Notes: generated by a model from the letters alone, not told the origin. A stretch of DNA of 64,000 bases from Actinacidiphila acidipaludis (GCF_019890725.1 NZ_JAINZZ010000012.1:62001-126000); one strand, 5' to 3'. Positions 18,800 to 27,799 are shown, numbered from the stretch's first letter. Translations and numbers: made by a program.

Positions 18800-21040
18800 A
18801 TGTCCCGTACCGCTCTGCGCATCTGCCCGCTCTGCGAGGCCACCTGCGGCCTCGAACTCACCATCGCCGAGAGCCGGGTCACCCATGCCCGCGGTGACGC
18901 CCTGGATGTCTTCAGCGCCGGGTTCATCTGTCCCAAGGGCGCCTCCTTCGGCCAGCTCGACGCGGATCCGGACCGCTTGCGGAAACCGCTGGTCCGGCGG
19001 GACGGACGGCTCGAAGAGGCCACCTGGGAGGAGGCGTTCGCCGCCGTCGCCGCCGGTATGGGCGCGGTCACCCAGGCGCACGGCGGTACGGCCGTGGGTG
19101 TCTTCCTCGGCAATCCCAATGTGCACACGGTCGCGGGCGGGCTCTACCCGGGACAGCTGATCGGCGCGCTGGGCACCCGCAGCGTGTTCACCGCCAGCAC
19201 GCTCGACCAGATGCCCAAGCACGTCTCCTCGGGCCTGCTCTTCGGCGACCCCAACGCGATCCCGGTACCGGACCTCGACCGCACCGACCATCTGCTGCTG
19301 ATCGGCGCCAACCCGTTGGTGTCCAACGGCAGTCTGGCGACCGCCGCCGACTTCCCGGGCAAGCTCAAGGCGCTGCGGCGGCGCGGCGGGCGGCTGGTGG
19401 TGGTCGACCCGCACCGCACCAGGACCGCTGCCGCCGCGGACCGGCATGTCGCCCCCCGGCCCGGTACCGACGCGGCGCTGCTCTTCGCACTGGTCCATGT
19501 CCTCTTCGCCGAGGGCCTGGCCGCCCCCGGCCCGGCCCTCACCTCACACCTCAGCGGAATGGCGGAGGTACGGGCGCTCGCGGCGGACTTCAGCCCGGAG
19601 ACGGTCGCCTCCTACTGCGACGTGCCGGCCGACGAGATCCGGGTCTTGGCCCGTGAACTGGCCGCCGCCGAGAGGGCGGTGGTGTACGGGCGGCTCGGCA
19701 GCACGGCGGTGGAGTTCGGTACCCTGGCCAGCTGGCTGGTCGACGTGCTCAACGCGCTCACGGGCAATCTGGACCGACCCGGCGGGGCGATGTTCCCGCT
19801 GTCGGCGACCGCCCGGGCGCCTCGCCCCGCCGCGCCGGGCAAGGGGTTCCGGACCGGCCGCTGGCACAGCAGGGTGTCGGGCCGGCCCGAGGTCAAGAGC
19901 GAGCTGCCCGCGGCCGTGCTCGCGGAGGAGATCGACACGCCGGGAGAAGGCCGGCTGCGTGCCCTGGTCGTCGTCGCGGGCAACCCCGTCCTGTCCGCGC
20001 CGGACGGTGACCGGCTCGACCGGGCCCTGGCCGGGCTGGACTTCATGGTCAGCGTCGACCCGTACCTGAACGAGACCTCGCGGCACGCGCACGTCGTGTT
20101 GCCGCCGCCTCCGCCCGCGCAGAGCGCGCACTACGACTTCGCGTTCTCCACGCTCGCCGTGCGCAACACCGTGCGGTACAGCCCGCCCGCGGTTCCGCCG
20201 GCCGAGGGAGTCCTCGACGAGCCGGAGATCATGGCCCGGCTGATCCTCGGGGTGCTCGGACAGGGCGGACCGGACGCGGATCCGGCGCTGGTGGACGCCC
20301 AGGCGATCCGGCACCGCCTGGACCGGGAGACCGCGGACCCGCACTCGCCGGTCCACGGCCGGGACGCGGCCGAGCTCGAGGCCGCGCTGACCGGCGCCAC
20401 GGGATACGAGCGCAGGCTGGACCTGATGCTGCGTCTCGGCCCGTACGGTGAGGGATTCGGGGCCGACCCGGACGGCCTCACTCTGGACGCGCTGCTGAGG
20501 CGTCCGCACGGGATCGACCTGGGCGCCCTGCGCTCGCGCATACCTGGTGTGCTGCGCACGCCCTCGGGCACCGTGGAGCTGGCGCCCGCGGCCGTCGCCG
20601 GGGATGTGCCGCGGCTGAGGGAGGCCGTCGCACGTGGTGGCGAGGGATCCGGGCTCGTTCTGATCGGGCGCCGCCACCTGCGCTCCAACAACAGCTGGAT
20701 GCACAACGTCCCCTCCCTGACCGGCGGCAGCAACCGCTGCACCGTGCAGATCCACCCGGAGGACGCAGCCCGGCTGGGGCTGACCGACGGAGCACAGGCC
20801 CGGATCAAGGGCGACGGCGGTGAGATCACGGCACCGGTGGAGATCACCGACGCGCTGCGGCCGGGCGTGGCCAGCCTGCCGCACGGGTGGGGCCACGATC
20901 GCGAGGGGACCCGGCTGACGGCGGCGGCACGGGAGCCTGGGGTCAACGTCAACCAGTTGCTGGACGGCAGCCGGATCGACCCGCTGTCGGGCACCGCGGT
21001 GCTCAACGGCTTCCCCGTCCAGGTGGAGGCAGCCGGGTGA
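18800..21040 (+). CDS. Molybdopterin-dependent oxidoreductase with an N-terminal 4Fe-4S motif
   Basis: A 746-residue protein of the DMSO reductase/formate dehydrogenase superfamily. Cys9, Cys12, Cys16 and Cys44 (CPLCEATC ... CPKG) form the 4Fe-4S site. The molybdopterin-binding core includes DHLLLIGANPLVSNGSLATA and the C-terminal domain has RSNNSWMHNVPSLTGG and LPHGWGH. At the position where NapA or FdhF carry a Cys or Sec ligand to Mo, the sequence reads TASTLDQMPK with no Cys, so Ser, Thr or Asp may be the ligand. No electron-transfer partner, chaperone or membrane subunit is nearby. It is probably soluble and cytoplasmic, with no Tat signal. Substrate unknown. Confidence 0.88.
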   Translation: MSRTALRICPLCEATCGLELTIAESRVTHARGDALDVFSAGFICPKGASFGQLDADPDRLRKPLVRRDGRLEEATWEEAFAAVAAGMGAVTQAHGGTAVGVFLGNPNVHTVAGGLYPGQLIGALGTRSVFTASTLDQMPKHVSSGLLFGDPNAIPVPDLDRTDHLLLIGANPLVSNGSLATAADFPGKLKALRRRGGRLVVVDPHRTRTAAAADRHVAPRPGTDAALLFALVHVLFAEGLAAPGPALTSHLSGMAEVRALAADFSPETVASYCDVPADEIRVLARELAAAERAVVYGRLGSTAVEFGTLASWLVDVLNALTGNLDRPGGAMFPLSATARAPRPAAPGKGFRTGRWHSRVSGRPEVKSELPAAVLAEEIDTPGEGRLRALVVVAGNPVLSAPDGDRLDRALAGLDFMVSVDPYLNETSRHAHVVLPPPPPAQSAHYDFAFSTLAVRNTVRYSPPAVPPAEGVLDEPEIMARLILGVLGQGGPDADPALVDAQAIRHRLDRETADPHSPVHGRDAAELEAALTGATGYERRLDLMLRLGPYGEGFGADPDGLTLDALLRRPHGIDLGALRSRIPGVLRTPSGTVELAPAAVAGDVPRLREAVARGGEGSGLVLIGRRHLRSNNSWMHNVPSLTGGSNRCTVQIHPEDAARLGLTDGAQARIKGDGGEITAPVEITDALRPGVASLPHGWGHDREGTRLTAAAREPGVNVNQLLDGSRIDPLSGTAVLNGFPVQVEAAG

Positions 21041-21071
21041 CCAGCGCGCGGCGGTGGCCCCTGGTCACATA

Positions 21072-21090
21072 AAACTAACAGCGTTAGTTT
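21072..21090. promoter_or_regulatory. TetR-type operator upstream of the aldehyde dehydrogenase gene
   Basis: AAACTAACAGCGTTAGTTT is a 19-nt inverted repeat (8-nt arms, 3-nt centre). The outer frame AAACTA-N7-TAGTTT recurs with identical spacing at 25105-25123 in the tetR/acyl-CoA dehydrogenase divergent promoter. The TetR encoded at 24432-25076 is the likely binder of both. Confidence 0.75.
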
Positions 21091-21132
21091 GGGCTCGTGA
21101 CGCAGAGCGGCGACGGTTCGGAGGGCAGCACG

Positions 21133-22581
21133 GTGGCGGACGGCACGGACAAGCAGCAGGTGGACGGCGCGCCCAGCGTCCACCAGGGCCGCGACGAGGT
21201 CTTCATCGGCGGCCGGTGGCGGCCGGCCGTGAGCGGGCAGCGGATCGACGTGGTCGACCCGGCGACCGAGCTGGTCATCGGCCAGGTGCCGGCCGGCGGC
21301 CCGCAGGACGTGGACGAGGCCGTCGCCGCGGCCCGGGCGGCGCTGCCCGCATGGGCAGCCACTCCGCCCGAGCGGCGTGCCGCGGTGCTGAGCGCCGCGC
21401 GTGACCTGATGGCCGCACGCCGGGAGGACGTCGCCGCCACGGTGGGGGCGGAGCTCGGCGCGCCGCCCCCGTTCGCCGCCGCCGTCCACACCGACCTGCC
21501 CACCGCGGTCATGGGCTCCTACGCGGCACTCGCCGCCGACCGCCCCTTCGAGGAGCGGATCGGCAACTCGCGGGTACTGCACGAACCGGTCGGCGTCGTC
21601 GGGGCCATCACGCCCTGGAACTACCCGCTGCACCAGATCGTCGCCAAGGTGGCCCCGGCGCTGGCGGCCGGTTGCACGGTGGTCCTCAAGCCCGCCGAGG
21701 ACACCCCGCTGGTCGCCCAGCTCTTCGCCGGGATCCTGGACGAGGCGGGACTGCCGGCCGGGGTGTTCAACCTGGTCACCGGACTGGGACCGGTGGCCGG
21801 ACAGGCGCTCGCCGAGCACCCGGGGGTGGACCTGGTGTCGTTCACCGGCTCCACGGCCGTGGGACGGCAGATAGGCGCGGCCGCCGGCGGCGCGGTCAAG
21901 CGGGTGGCCCTCGAACTGGGCGGAAAGTCCGCCAACGTGATCCTGCCGGGGGCGGACCTCGCCAAGGCCGTCAATGTGGGCGTGGCCAACGTCTTCGCCA
22001 ATTCCGGCCAGACGTGCAGCGCCTGGACGCGGATGCTGGTCGACGACGCCCGTTACGACGAGGCCGTGGAGCTCGCCACGGCGGCGGCCGCCAAGTACCG
22101 GCCGGGCGACCGGATCGGGCCGCTGGTCAACGCCAAGCAGCGTGAACGGGTGCGCGGGTACATCCGCTCGGGGATCGAGGAGGGCGCCCGGGTCGCGGCC
22201 GGCGGGCCCGAGGAGCCCGAGGGCATACCGACCGGCTACTACGTGCGGCCCACCGTCTTCGCCGACGTGCGGCCGGAGATGACCATCGCGCAGGAGGAGA
22301 TCTTCGGCCCGGTCGTCGTCCTCATCCGCTACCGGGACGAGGAGGACGCGCTGCGGATCGCCAACGGCACGGTCTACGGGCTGGCCGGGGCGGTGTGGGC
22401 GGCCGACGAGGACACCGCGGTCGCCTTCGCCCGGCGGATGGACACCGGCCAGGTGGACATCAACGGCGGACGGTTCAACCCCCTGGCGCCGTTCGGCGGC
22501 TACAAGCAGTCCGGAGTCGGCCGCGAGCTGGGTCCGCACGGCCTGTCCGAGTATCTGCAGACCAAGTCGCTGCAGTTCTGA
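21133..22581 (+). CDS. NAD(P)-dependent aldehyde dehydrogenase
   Basis: A 482-residue ALDH superfamily enzyme. [12 protein letters not shown] starts the N-terminal domain; [20 protein letters not shown] and [10 protein letters not shown] form the cofactor region; [10 protein letters not shown] has the catalytic Glu and [10 protein letters not shown] the catalytic Cys. The GTG at 21133 is preferred because GGAGGG stands 8 nt upstream; an in-frame GTG at 21097 would start 6 nt after the operator. It oxidises an aldehyde to the acid, probably the product of the alcohol dehydrogenase encoded 103 nt downstream. The operator at 21072-21090 suggests TetR repression. Confidence 0.92.
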   Translation: MADGTDKQQVDGAPSVHQGRDEVFIGGRWRPAVSGQRIDVVDPATELVIGQVPAGGPQDVDEAVAAARAALPAWAATPPERRAAVLSAARDLMAARREDVAATVGAELGAPPPFAAAVHTDLPTAVMGSYAALAADRPFEERIGNSRVLHEPVGVVGAITPWNYPLHQIVAKVAPALAAGCTVVLKPAEDTPLVAQLFAGILDEAGLPAGVFNLVTGLGPVAGQALAEHPGVDLVSFTGSTAVGRQIGAAAGGAVKRVALELGGKSANVILPGADLAKAVNVGVANVFANSGQTCSAWTRMLVDDARYDEAVELATAAAAKYRPGDRIGPLVNAKQRERVRGYIRSGIEEGARVAAGGPEEPEGIPTGYYVRPTVFADVRPEMTIAQEEIFGPVVVLIRYRDEEDALRIANGTVYGLAGAVWAADEDTAVAFARRMDTGQVDINGGRFNPLAPFGGYKQSGVGRELGPHGLSEYLQTKSLQF

Positions 22582-22684
22582 GCCGGCCGCCGGTGTACCA
22601 GGGTTCGAACGGCCGACCCACCGCTCACGTCCCCGTCCCGTCGACCAGCCGATATGTCACCCGATACCGAGTCCAGGAGAGCCC

Positions 22685-23767
22685 GTGGTCCGCGCCGCCG
22701 TCCTGCCCGCCGTGAACGCCCCGCTGGCCGTCGCCGAGATCGAGTTGCCGGATCCCGGCCCCGGCCAGGTGCGGGTGCGTCTGGCCGCCGCCGGTGTCTG
22801 CCACTCCGACCTGTCGCTGTCCAACGGCACGCTGCGCCAGCCCGTGCCCGCGGTGCTGGGGCACGAGGGCGCCGGGACGGTGGTGGCGGTCGGCGAGGAG
22901 GTCGGTCATGTCGCGCCCGGCGACCGCGTGGTGCTGAACTGGGCGCCGGCGTGCGGCGAGTGCCACTTCTGCGGCCTGGGCGAGCCGTGGCTGTGCGCCA
23001 ACTCGGGAGCCGCGGCCGCGGCCCCCTACGCCACGCTGGCGGGCGACGGATCGGCCCTCTACCCGGGCCTCGGGTCCGCCGTTTTCGCGGAGGAGACCGT
23101 GGTGCCGGCGCGGGCCGTGCTCCCGCTGCCCGACGGGGTGCCGCTGACCGACGCGGCCCTGCTCGGCTGCGCAGTCCTCACCGGATACGGCGCGGTTCAC
23201 CACTCGGCGGCGGTGCGCCCCGGCGAGTCGGTGGCGGTCTACGGCGTCGGCGGGGTGGGGCTCGCGGTCCTGCAGTCCGCGCGCATCGCGGGTGCGGGGC
23301 GGATCGTCGCCGTCGATGTCTCTCCCGGCAAGGAGGAACTGGCGCTGGCGGCCGGCGCCACCGACTTCGTGGTGGCGGGCGACGACACGGCCAAGCAGGT
23401 CCGCAAGCTCACCGGAGGGCACGGCGCCGACGCCGCGATCGAGTGCGTGGGCCGGGCGGACACCATCAGGACAGCCTGGTCGTCCACCCGGCGCGGCGGC
23501 CGGACGACGGTGGTCGGCATCGGCGGCCAGGACCAGCAGGTGACTTTCACGGCGCTGGAACTCTTCTACTTCGGCCGGACGTTGTCGGGGTGCGTGTACG
23601 GCAACTGCGACCCAGCCCAGGACCTCCCCGTCCTTGCCGAACACGTACGTGCGGGCCGCCTCGATCTGTCCGCCATGGTCACCGACCGGATCGGCCTGGA
23701 CGGCATTCCGGACGCGTTCGCGGCCATGTCGGCGGGACGGGGCGGCCGCGCGCTGGTCGTCTTCTGA
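22685..23767 (+). CDS. Zinc-dependent alcohol dehydrogenase (MDR superfamily)
   Basis: A 360-residue medium-chain dehydrogenase. GVCHSDL holds the catalytic-zinc Cys, GHEGAGTV is the conserved His-Glu region, and CGECHFC with a later Cys forms the structural-zinc lobe. The Rossmann motif is VYGVGGVGLAVLQSA. Close relatives include class III-like and NDMA-type dehydrogenases acting on primary alcohols. With the aldehyde dehydrogenase in front it forms a two-step alcohol-to-acid route. The GTG start has GGAGAG just before it. Confidence 0.92.
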   Translation: MVRAAVLPAVNAPLAVAEIELPDPGPGQVRVRLAAAGVCHSDLSLSNGTLRQPVPAVLGHEGAGTVVAVGEEVGHVAPGDRVVLNWAPACGECHFCGLGEPWLCANSGAAAAAPYATLAGDGSALYPGLGSAVFAEETVVPARAVLPLPDGVPLTDAALLGCAVLTGYGAVHHSAAVRPGESVAVYGVGGVGLAVLQSARIAGAGRIVAVDVSPGKEELALAAGATDFVVAGDDTAKQVRKLTGGHGADAAIECVGRADTIRTAWSSTRRGGRTTVVGIGGQDQQVTFTALELFYFGRTLSGCVYGNCDPAQDLPVLAEHVRAGRLDLSAMVTDRIGLDGIPDAFAAMSAGRGGRALVVF

Positions 23768-23819
23768 CCGGCGCCCGCTGACAGGCGGCCGCCGGGTCAG
23801 CCCGTCCCGGTGACTCCCG

Positions 23820-24419
23820 TCAGTCCCCGTCGACCATCGCCAGCCACCGGGCGTGCGCCCCGCCGAAGGGGCCGGTGCCCCCGGCCACGGCGGCCATCAG
23901 CCAGGCGGCGGAGTCCTGCGCGGACGTGATGACGTCCGCCGGGTAGCCGTAGCGCACCTGGTGCTCGGCGAACTCGTCCTCGTCGACGAGCAGCGGCTCC
24001 GCGGAACCGCGCTTGCGCAGCACGTCCAGATCGAGGTCGATCATGGAGACCGTCTCGCGCGAGGTCCAGTCCGGCGGCGTGGTGATGTCGCAGTAGATCT
24101 CGGTGGTGCGCGGCGCGGCGTTGAAGCACGCGGTCCACCAGGCGTCGCGCGGGATGAGGATGACATGCGCCTCGGGCAGCGGGACGTCGGGGCCGTGGCC
24201 CTTGCGCATCACGCTGTTGGCCGGCAGTCCCAGCCAGACGCCGTGCTCGTCCTCGCCGAGCCGCCGCATCCGCAGGTTCCAGTGCAGGCTGCCGTCGTAC
24301 TTGTGGTAATCGACCTGGACGAGTCGGTCCGACCCGGCTTCCGCCCGTGACACCGGACGTCCGGCAGCGTCCGGGCTCTCCCGTTCGGCGGCCGCTTCCT
24401 TCTCCTGTTCGGTCGTCAT
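23820..24419 (-). CDS. DUF402 domain protein (predicted nucleotide phosphatase)
   Basis: A 199-residue protein. The first 30 residues are charged and disordered; the DUF402 fold follows, with YCDITTPPDW and the acidic metal-binding motif MIDLDLDVL, then DEDEFAEHQ. Characterised DUF402 proteins such as the FomD and SA1684-like families hydrolyse nucleotide diphosphates or related esters using divalent metal. It is separated from the TetR gene upstream by 12 nt on the same strand and is likely co-transcribed. The exact substrate is unknown. Confidence 0.85.
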   Translation of the reverse strand: MTTEQEKEAAAERESPDAAGRPVSRAEAGSDRLVQVDYHKYDGSLHWNLRMRRLGEDEHGVWLGLPANSVMRKGHGPDVPLPEAHVILIPRDAWWTACFNAAPRTTEIYCDITTPPDWTSRETVSMIDLDLDVLRKRGSAEPLLVDEDEFAEHQVRYGYPADVITSAQDSAAWLMAAVAGGTGPFGGAHARWLAMVDGD

Positions 24420-24431
24420 GCGGCCATGGTG

Positions 24432-25076
24432 TCAGTCCCGGGCGGCCGCGAGCTTCCGATAATGCAGTTCCAGCCCGTCCACCAGGGCCCGCAGGCCGGT
24501 CTCGAACGCGGCGTTGTCCACGCGTTCCGGGTGGCGGGACAGCAGATGCGCCTGCCCGAGGTGCGGGTAGTCGGCCGGATCGTACGCCTCGGCGTCGCCG
24601 ACGAAGCCGCCGGCGAAGGATCCCAGCGCGGACCCGGTGACGAAGAACCGCATCAGGGCGCCGATCCGGGTCGCCTGCGCCGCCGGCCAGCCGGCGCCGA
24701 CCATGCCGCCGAAGACGGCGTCGGCCATCCGCAGACCGGCCGGCCGCAGGCCGGGCCCGACCGCGAGGAACGGCACGATGTGCGGGTGCGCGGCCAGGGC
24801 GGCCCGGTAGGAGCGGCCCCAGTCCAGCAGGGCGGTCCGCCAGTCCCGACCGTCGCTGAACATCGACAGGTCGACCTGCCGCACCACCAGGTCCGCCGCC
24901 GCGTCGAGGATCGCCTCCTTGGTGGCGAAGTGGTTGTAGAGCGAGGGGCCGCTGACCCCGAGCTCCGCGGCCAGCCGCCGGGTCGACAGCGCGTCCAGCC
25001 CCTCGGTGTCGATGAGCGCGAGCGCGGCCGTCACGATGCGGTCGCGGCTGAGCAGGGGCTTGCGGGGGCGGGCCAT
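24432..25076 (-). CDS. TetR-family regulator, divergent from an acyl-CoA dehydrogenase
   Basis: A 214-residue regulator: HTH ALSTRRLAAELGVSGPSLYN, then HFATKEAILDAAADLV, followed by a TetR_C_11-like ligand domain (GRSYRAALAAHPHIVPFLAV). The start at 25076 (MARPRKPLLS) is the common one for this subgroup. The 19-nt inverted repeat at 25105-25123 lies between it and the acyl-CoA dehydrogenase, and a related copy lies before the aldehyde dehydrogenase gene, so it probably controls an alcohol/aldehyde/acyl-CoA regulon. The ligand may be an acyl-CoA; this is inference. Confidence 0.88.
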   Translation of the reverse strand: MARPRKPLLSRDRIVTAALALIDTEGLDALSTRRLAAELGVSGPSLYNHFATKEAILDAAADLVVRQVDLSMFSDGRDWRTALLDWGRSYRAALAAHPHIVPFLAVGPGLRPAGLRMADAVFGGMVGAGWPAAQATRIGALMRFFVTGSALGSFAGGFVGDAEAYDPADYPHLGQAHLLSRHPERVDNAAFETGLRALVDGLELHYRKLAAARD

Positions 25077-25104
25077 GCGGCACATAGTAGAGGCTGCCAC
25101 CAGA

Positions 25105-25123
25105 AAACTAGCGGTGGTAGTTT
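25105..25123. promoter_or_regulatory. TetR-type operator in the tetR/acyl-CoA dehydrogenase divergent promoter
   Basis: AAACTAGCGGTGGTAGTTT is a 19-nt inverted repeat centred between the starts at 25076 and 25153. The AAACTA-N7-TAGTTT frame is identical to the site at 21072-21090. Confidence 0.75.
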
Positions 25124-25152
25124 CGAAGTCGTGGAAAGGCCCGGGTACCGCC

Positions 25153-26301
25153 GTGAACCTTGAGCTGTCCGAGGAACAGGCCGCCGTCAAGGCGCTCGCG
25201 CGGGACTTCACCGACCGCGAGATCGTCCCGAACGCCGTCGCCTGGGATCGCGCCGAGAGCGTCGACCGGGCGATCGTGAAGAAGCTCGGCGCACTCGGCT
25301 TCCTCGGCCTGACCATCGCCGAGGAGTACGGCGGCTCCGGAGGCGACCACCTGGCCTACTGCCTGGTCACCGAGGAACTCGGCCGCGGCGACTCGTCGGT
25401 GCGCGGGATCGTGTCCGTCTCGCTGGGACTTGTCGCCAAGTCGATAGCGCACTGGGGGAGCGAGGAGCAGAAGCGGGCCTGGCTGCCGCGGCTCACCTCC
25501 GGCGAAGCGGTCGGCTGCTTCGGGCTGACCGAGCCCGGCACCGGCTCGGACGCCGCCAACCTCACCACCCGCGCGGTCCGGGACGACGACGCGTACGTCC
25601 TCTCCGGCAGCAAGATGTTCATCACCAACGGGACCTGGGCCGACGTGGTCCTGCTCTTCGCCCGCACCGGCGGCCCCGGCCACCGCGGCGTCAGCGCCTT
25701 CCTCGTGCCCACGGACACGCCCGGCCTGACCCGGCGCGAGATCCACGGCAAGCTCGGACTGCGCGGCCAGGCCACGGCCGAACTCGTCCTCGACCAGGTC
25801 CGGGTGCCGGCGGGGACCATGGTCGGACCCGAGGGCAAGGGCTTCTCGGTCGCGATGTCCGCGCTCGCCAAGGGGCGGATGTCGGTCGCCGCGGGCTGCG
25901 TCGGGATCGCCCAGGCGTGCCTGGACGCGGCCGTGGAGTACGCGGGCCAGCGCGAGCAGTTCGGCACCCCGATCGCCGGCCGCCAGCTCGTCCAGGAACT
26001 GCTCGCCGACATCGCCGTGGACGTCGACGCCGCCCGGCTGCTCACCTGGCGGGTGGCCGACCTCATCGACCGCGGGCTGCCCTTCGCCACCGAATCCTCG
26101 GTCGCCAAGCTGTACGCGAGCGAGGCCGCGGTGCGCTGCGCCAACAACGCGCTGCAGGTCTTCGGCGGCTACGGCTACATCGATGAGTACCCGGCCGGCA
26201 AACTGCTGCGCGACGCACGGGTGATGACCCTGTACGAGGGCACCAGCCAGATCCACAAGCTGCTCATCGGCCGGGCGCTGACGGGGGTCTCGGCCTTCTG
26301 A
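25153..26301 (+). CDS. Acyl-CoA dehydrogenase
   Basis: A 382-residue enzyme of normal length. Signatures: FGLTEPGTGSDAANLTTRA (FAD-binding signature 1), KMFITNGTWADV, and near the C-terminus GGYGYIDEYPAGKLLRDARV with LYEGTSQIHKLLIGR, where the Glu is the expected catalytic base. It introduces a trans-2,3 double bond into a short or branched acyl-CoA. The GTG at 25153 is chosen since upstream in-frame starts overlap the operator and the divergent tetR gene. It is likely repressed by that TetR. Confidence 0.92.
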   Translation: MNLELSEEQAAVKALARDFTDREIVPNAVAWDRAESVDRAIVKKLGALGFLGLTIAEEYGGSGGDHLAYCLVTEELGRGDSSVRGIVSVSLGLVAKSIAHWGSEEQKRAWLPRLTSGEAVGCFGLTEPGTGSDAANLTTRAVRDDDAYVLSGSKMFITNGTWADVVLLFARTGGPGHRGVSAFLVPTDTPGLTRREIHGKLGLRGQATAELVLDQVRVPAGTMVGPEGKGFSVAMSALAKGRMSVAAGCVGIAQACLDAAVEYAGQREQFGTPIAGRQLVQELLADIAVDVDAARLLTWRVADLIDRGLPFATESSVAKLYASEAAVRCANNALQVFGGYGYIDEYPAGKLLRDARVMTLYEGTSQIHKLLIGRALTGVSAF

Positions 26302-26477
26302 CGTTCCGGGCGGCCATCGATGGGCAGCCGCTCGACCCGATGCGCATGGGGCCCTGTGCGGGGGCCCTGCCCCGGCGAAAGCCACGAGATCCCGCAGCCC
26401 CGCAGCCCCGCAGCCCCGCGCCCCCGCGGCTCCGCCCGCGCTCGACGTGGCCCCGGCGTGAGCCCGCACCCCACTCG

Positions 26478-26630
26478 TCAGCCCACCGGCAACGGATGCC
26501 CGGGCGCCGGCGCCGCGGCGATGCGTGAGTCGACCTCCTGCGCGGTGTCGCCGTCCGGAGTGGCGGGCGTCTTGGTCATGGAGAGAGCGATCGACGGCCC
26601 GGTCGCGGGCAGGTACGCCTGCAGGTGCCG
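26478..26630 (-). pseudogene. Possible C-terminal remnant of a degraded gene
   Basis: About 50 codons on the minus strand read HLQAYLPATGPSIALSMTKT and onward to a TGA at 26478. Almost every codon ends in G or C and the amino acid mix is ordinary, which is how real genes in this window look, while the frame upstream of it turns Arg-rich and unlike protein. No start or ribosome binding site is apparent. It could be the tail of a gene whose front was deleted. I do not recognise the family. Confidence 0.3.
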
Positions 26631-26983
26631 CGCGCGGTGGCCGCAGTGGGCGCGGCGGGGGAGGCTGTCGCGGGAAGGACGGCGGCGCGGCCGGGCGGAC
26701 CGTGCCGAGGAGGGTCGCGGCGCACAACGGCGCCGCACGAGAACGCGTCACGCTGCACTGTGTGCGGACGGATCGGATGACGACGGACGCGAGGCCCTGC
26801 GTGCCCGGGAGCTGTCCGCCGGAGGGAGGAGCGCCCTCCCGGTCATCCCGTCCTGGCCCGCTGGGCCCGCGCGCCCCGCTCGTGTGCGACCGGGCCGTCC
26901 GCGCCCACTCCTCCGCGGCCACGCTGCCCGGGCCGCCCCGCCCAGGCCGGCCGCAGCGCGCCCTAAGCGACCACTCGGTATCT

Positions 26984-26997
26984 AAGCGCTTGCTCAG
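26984..26997. promoter_or_regulatory. Operator-like motif before the tetR gene at 27049
   Basis: The 14-mer AAGCGCTTGCTCAG stands 52 nt before the tetR start and recurs exactly at 28305-28318 before the divergent MaoC gene. It contains the self-complementary core AAGCGCTT. Two exact 14-mers in the promoters of neighbouring genes point to a shared TetR site. Confidence 0.68.
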
Positions 26998-27048
26998 GTT
27001 CCCGGGTAGGGTGTGACCCTGTCAACCGAACGGTGGGAGGAGCACGCG

Positions 27049-27663
27049 ATGACTGCGGAGGCGGCACCAGGCGAAGCCTGGGGCGACATCACCCCCGACG
27101 CCGCGAGGCGGCTGGTGACCGCCGCGGTGCAGGCGTTCGCCGAGCGCGGCTACCACGCCACCACCACGCGCGACATCGCGGGCCGGGCCGGTATGAGCCC
27201 CGCCGCGCTCTACATCCACTACAAGACCAAGGAAGAGCTGCTCTACCAGATCAGCAAGGTCGGCCACCAGCGCTCGCTGGCCATGCTCACCGAGGCGCGG
27301 GAGGCGGAGGGCACCGCCGCGGAACGGCTGGCCACCGCGGTGCGGGTGTTCGTCCGGTGGCACGCCGAGCACCACACCACCGGACGCGTGGTGCAGTACG
27401 AGCTGGGCGCGCTGGCGCCCGAGCACTACACCGAGATCGTGGACCTGCGGCGGCAGAGCGAGGACGCCATCCGGTCGATCATCGGGGACGGGGTGGCCGA
27501 CGGCGAGTTCGACGTGCCGGACGTCTCCGGGACGACCCTGGCTGTGCTGTCGCTCTGCATCGACGTGGCCCGCTGGTTCAACCCGAACGGCCGCAGGACG
27601 CCCGACGAGGTCGGCGCGCTCTACGCCGACCTCGTGCTGCGGATGGTGCGGCAGACCGCGTGA
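27049..27663 (+). CDS. TetR-family regulator
   Basis: A 204-residue protein: HTH AERGYHATTTRDIAGRAGMS, then PAALYIHYKTKEELLYQIS, and a TetR_C_17-like domain (VFVRWHAEHHTTGRVVQYEL). This subgroup often controls acyl-CoA metabolism. ATG 27049 is chosen because GGGAGGAG precedes it; GTG 27013 lacks a ribosome binding site. The matching motifs at 26984 and 28305 suggest control of itself and of the MaoC hydratase. Confidence 0.9.
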   Translation: MTAEAAPGEAWGDITPDAARRLVTAAVQAFAERGYHATTTRDIAGRAGMSPAALYIHYKTKEELLYQISKVGHQRSLAMLTEAREAEGTAAERLATAVRVFVRWHAEHHTTGRVVQYELGALAPEHYTEIVDLRRQSEDAIRSIIGDGVADGEFDVPDVSGTTLAVLSLCIDVARWFNPNGRRTPDEVGALYADLVLRMVRQTA

Positions 27664-27702
27664 CCCGCGTAACCCGCGTGACCGACGTGACCCGCGTGAA
27701 CC
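27658..27702 (+). repeat. Five copies of a 9-nt tandem repeat across the tetR stop codon
   Basis: Units of the form GTGACCCGC (variants GTAACCCGC, GTGACCGAC) follow each other from the tetR stop codon region into the intergenic space. No hairpin or protein role is visible; slippage-prone DNA is the simplest reading. Confidence 0.55.
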
Positions 27703-27799
27703 GTCGGACCGCCTGCCCCCTCGGAAGGCTCGACCCGTTTGAAGGCTCGACCCGGCTGGAGCGCCAGGCCCCGGCGCCCGGCCCCCCGGCCCGCGCCGC

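Larger units (their letters stand above)
26302..27048. other. Long intergenic region with a short repeat, a possible gene remnant and a TetR promoter
   Basis: This 747-nt stretch has no convincing complete gene. It holds a CCCCGCAG-type tandem repeat at about 26391-26420, a minus-strand frame with coding-like base composition at 26478-26630 (listed separately), and at its right end the TetR promoter region with a direct repeat CTAAGCG (26963 and 26982) and the 14-mer motif at 26984-26997. The middle (26640-26940) shows nothing I can interpret. Confidence 0.5.

Noticed and set aside
20131-22539. An 802-codon minus-strand frame across the molybdopterin and aldehyde dehydrogenase genes
   Set aside because: It crosses two genes with clear families on the plus strand and shows low-complexity composition only.
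27658-27702. Possible CRISPR array in the 9-nt repeats
   Set aside because: The unit is far too short, there are no spacers and no cas genes.
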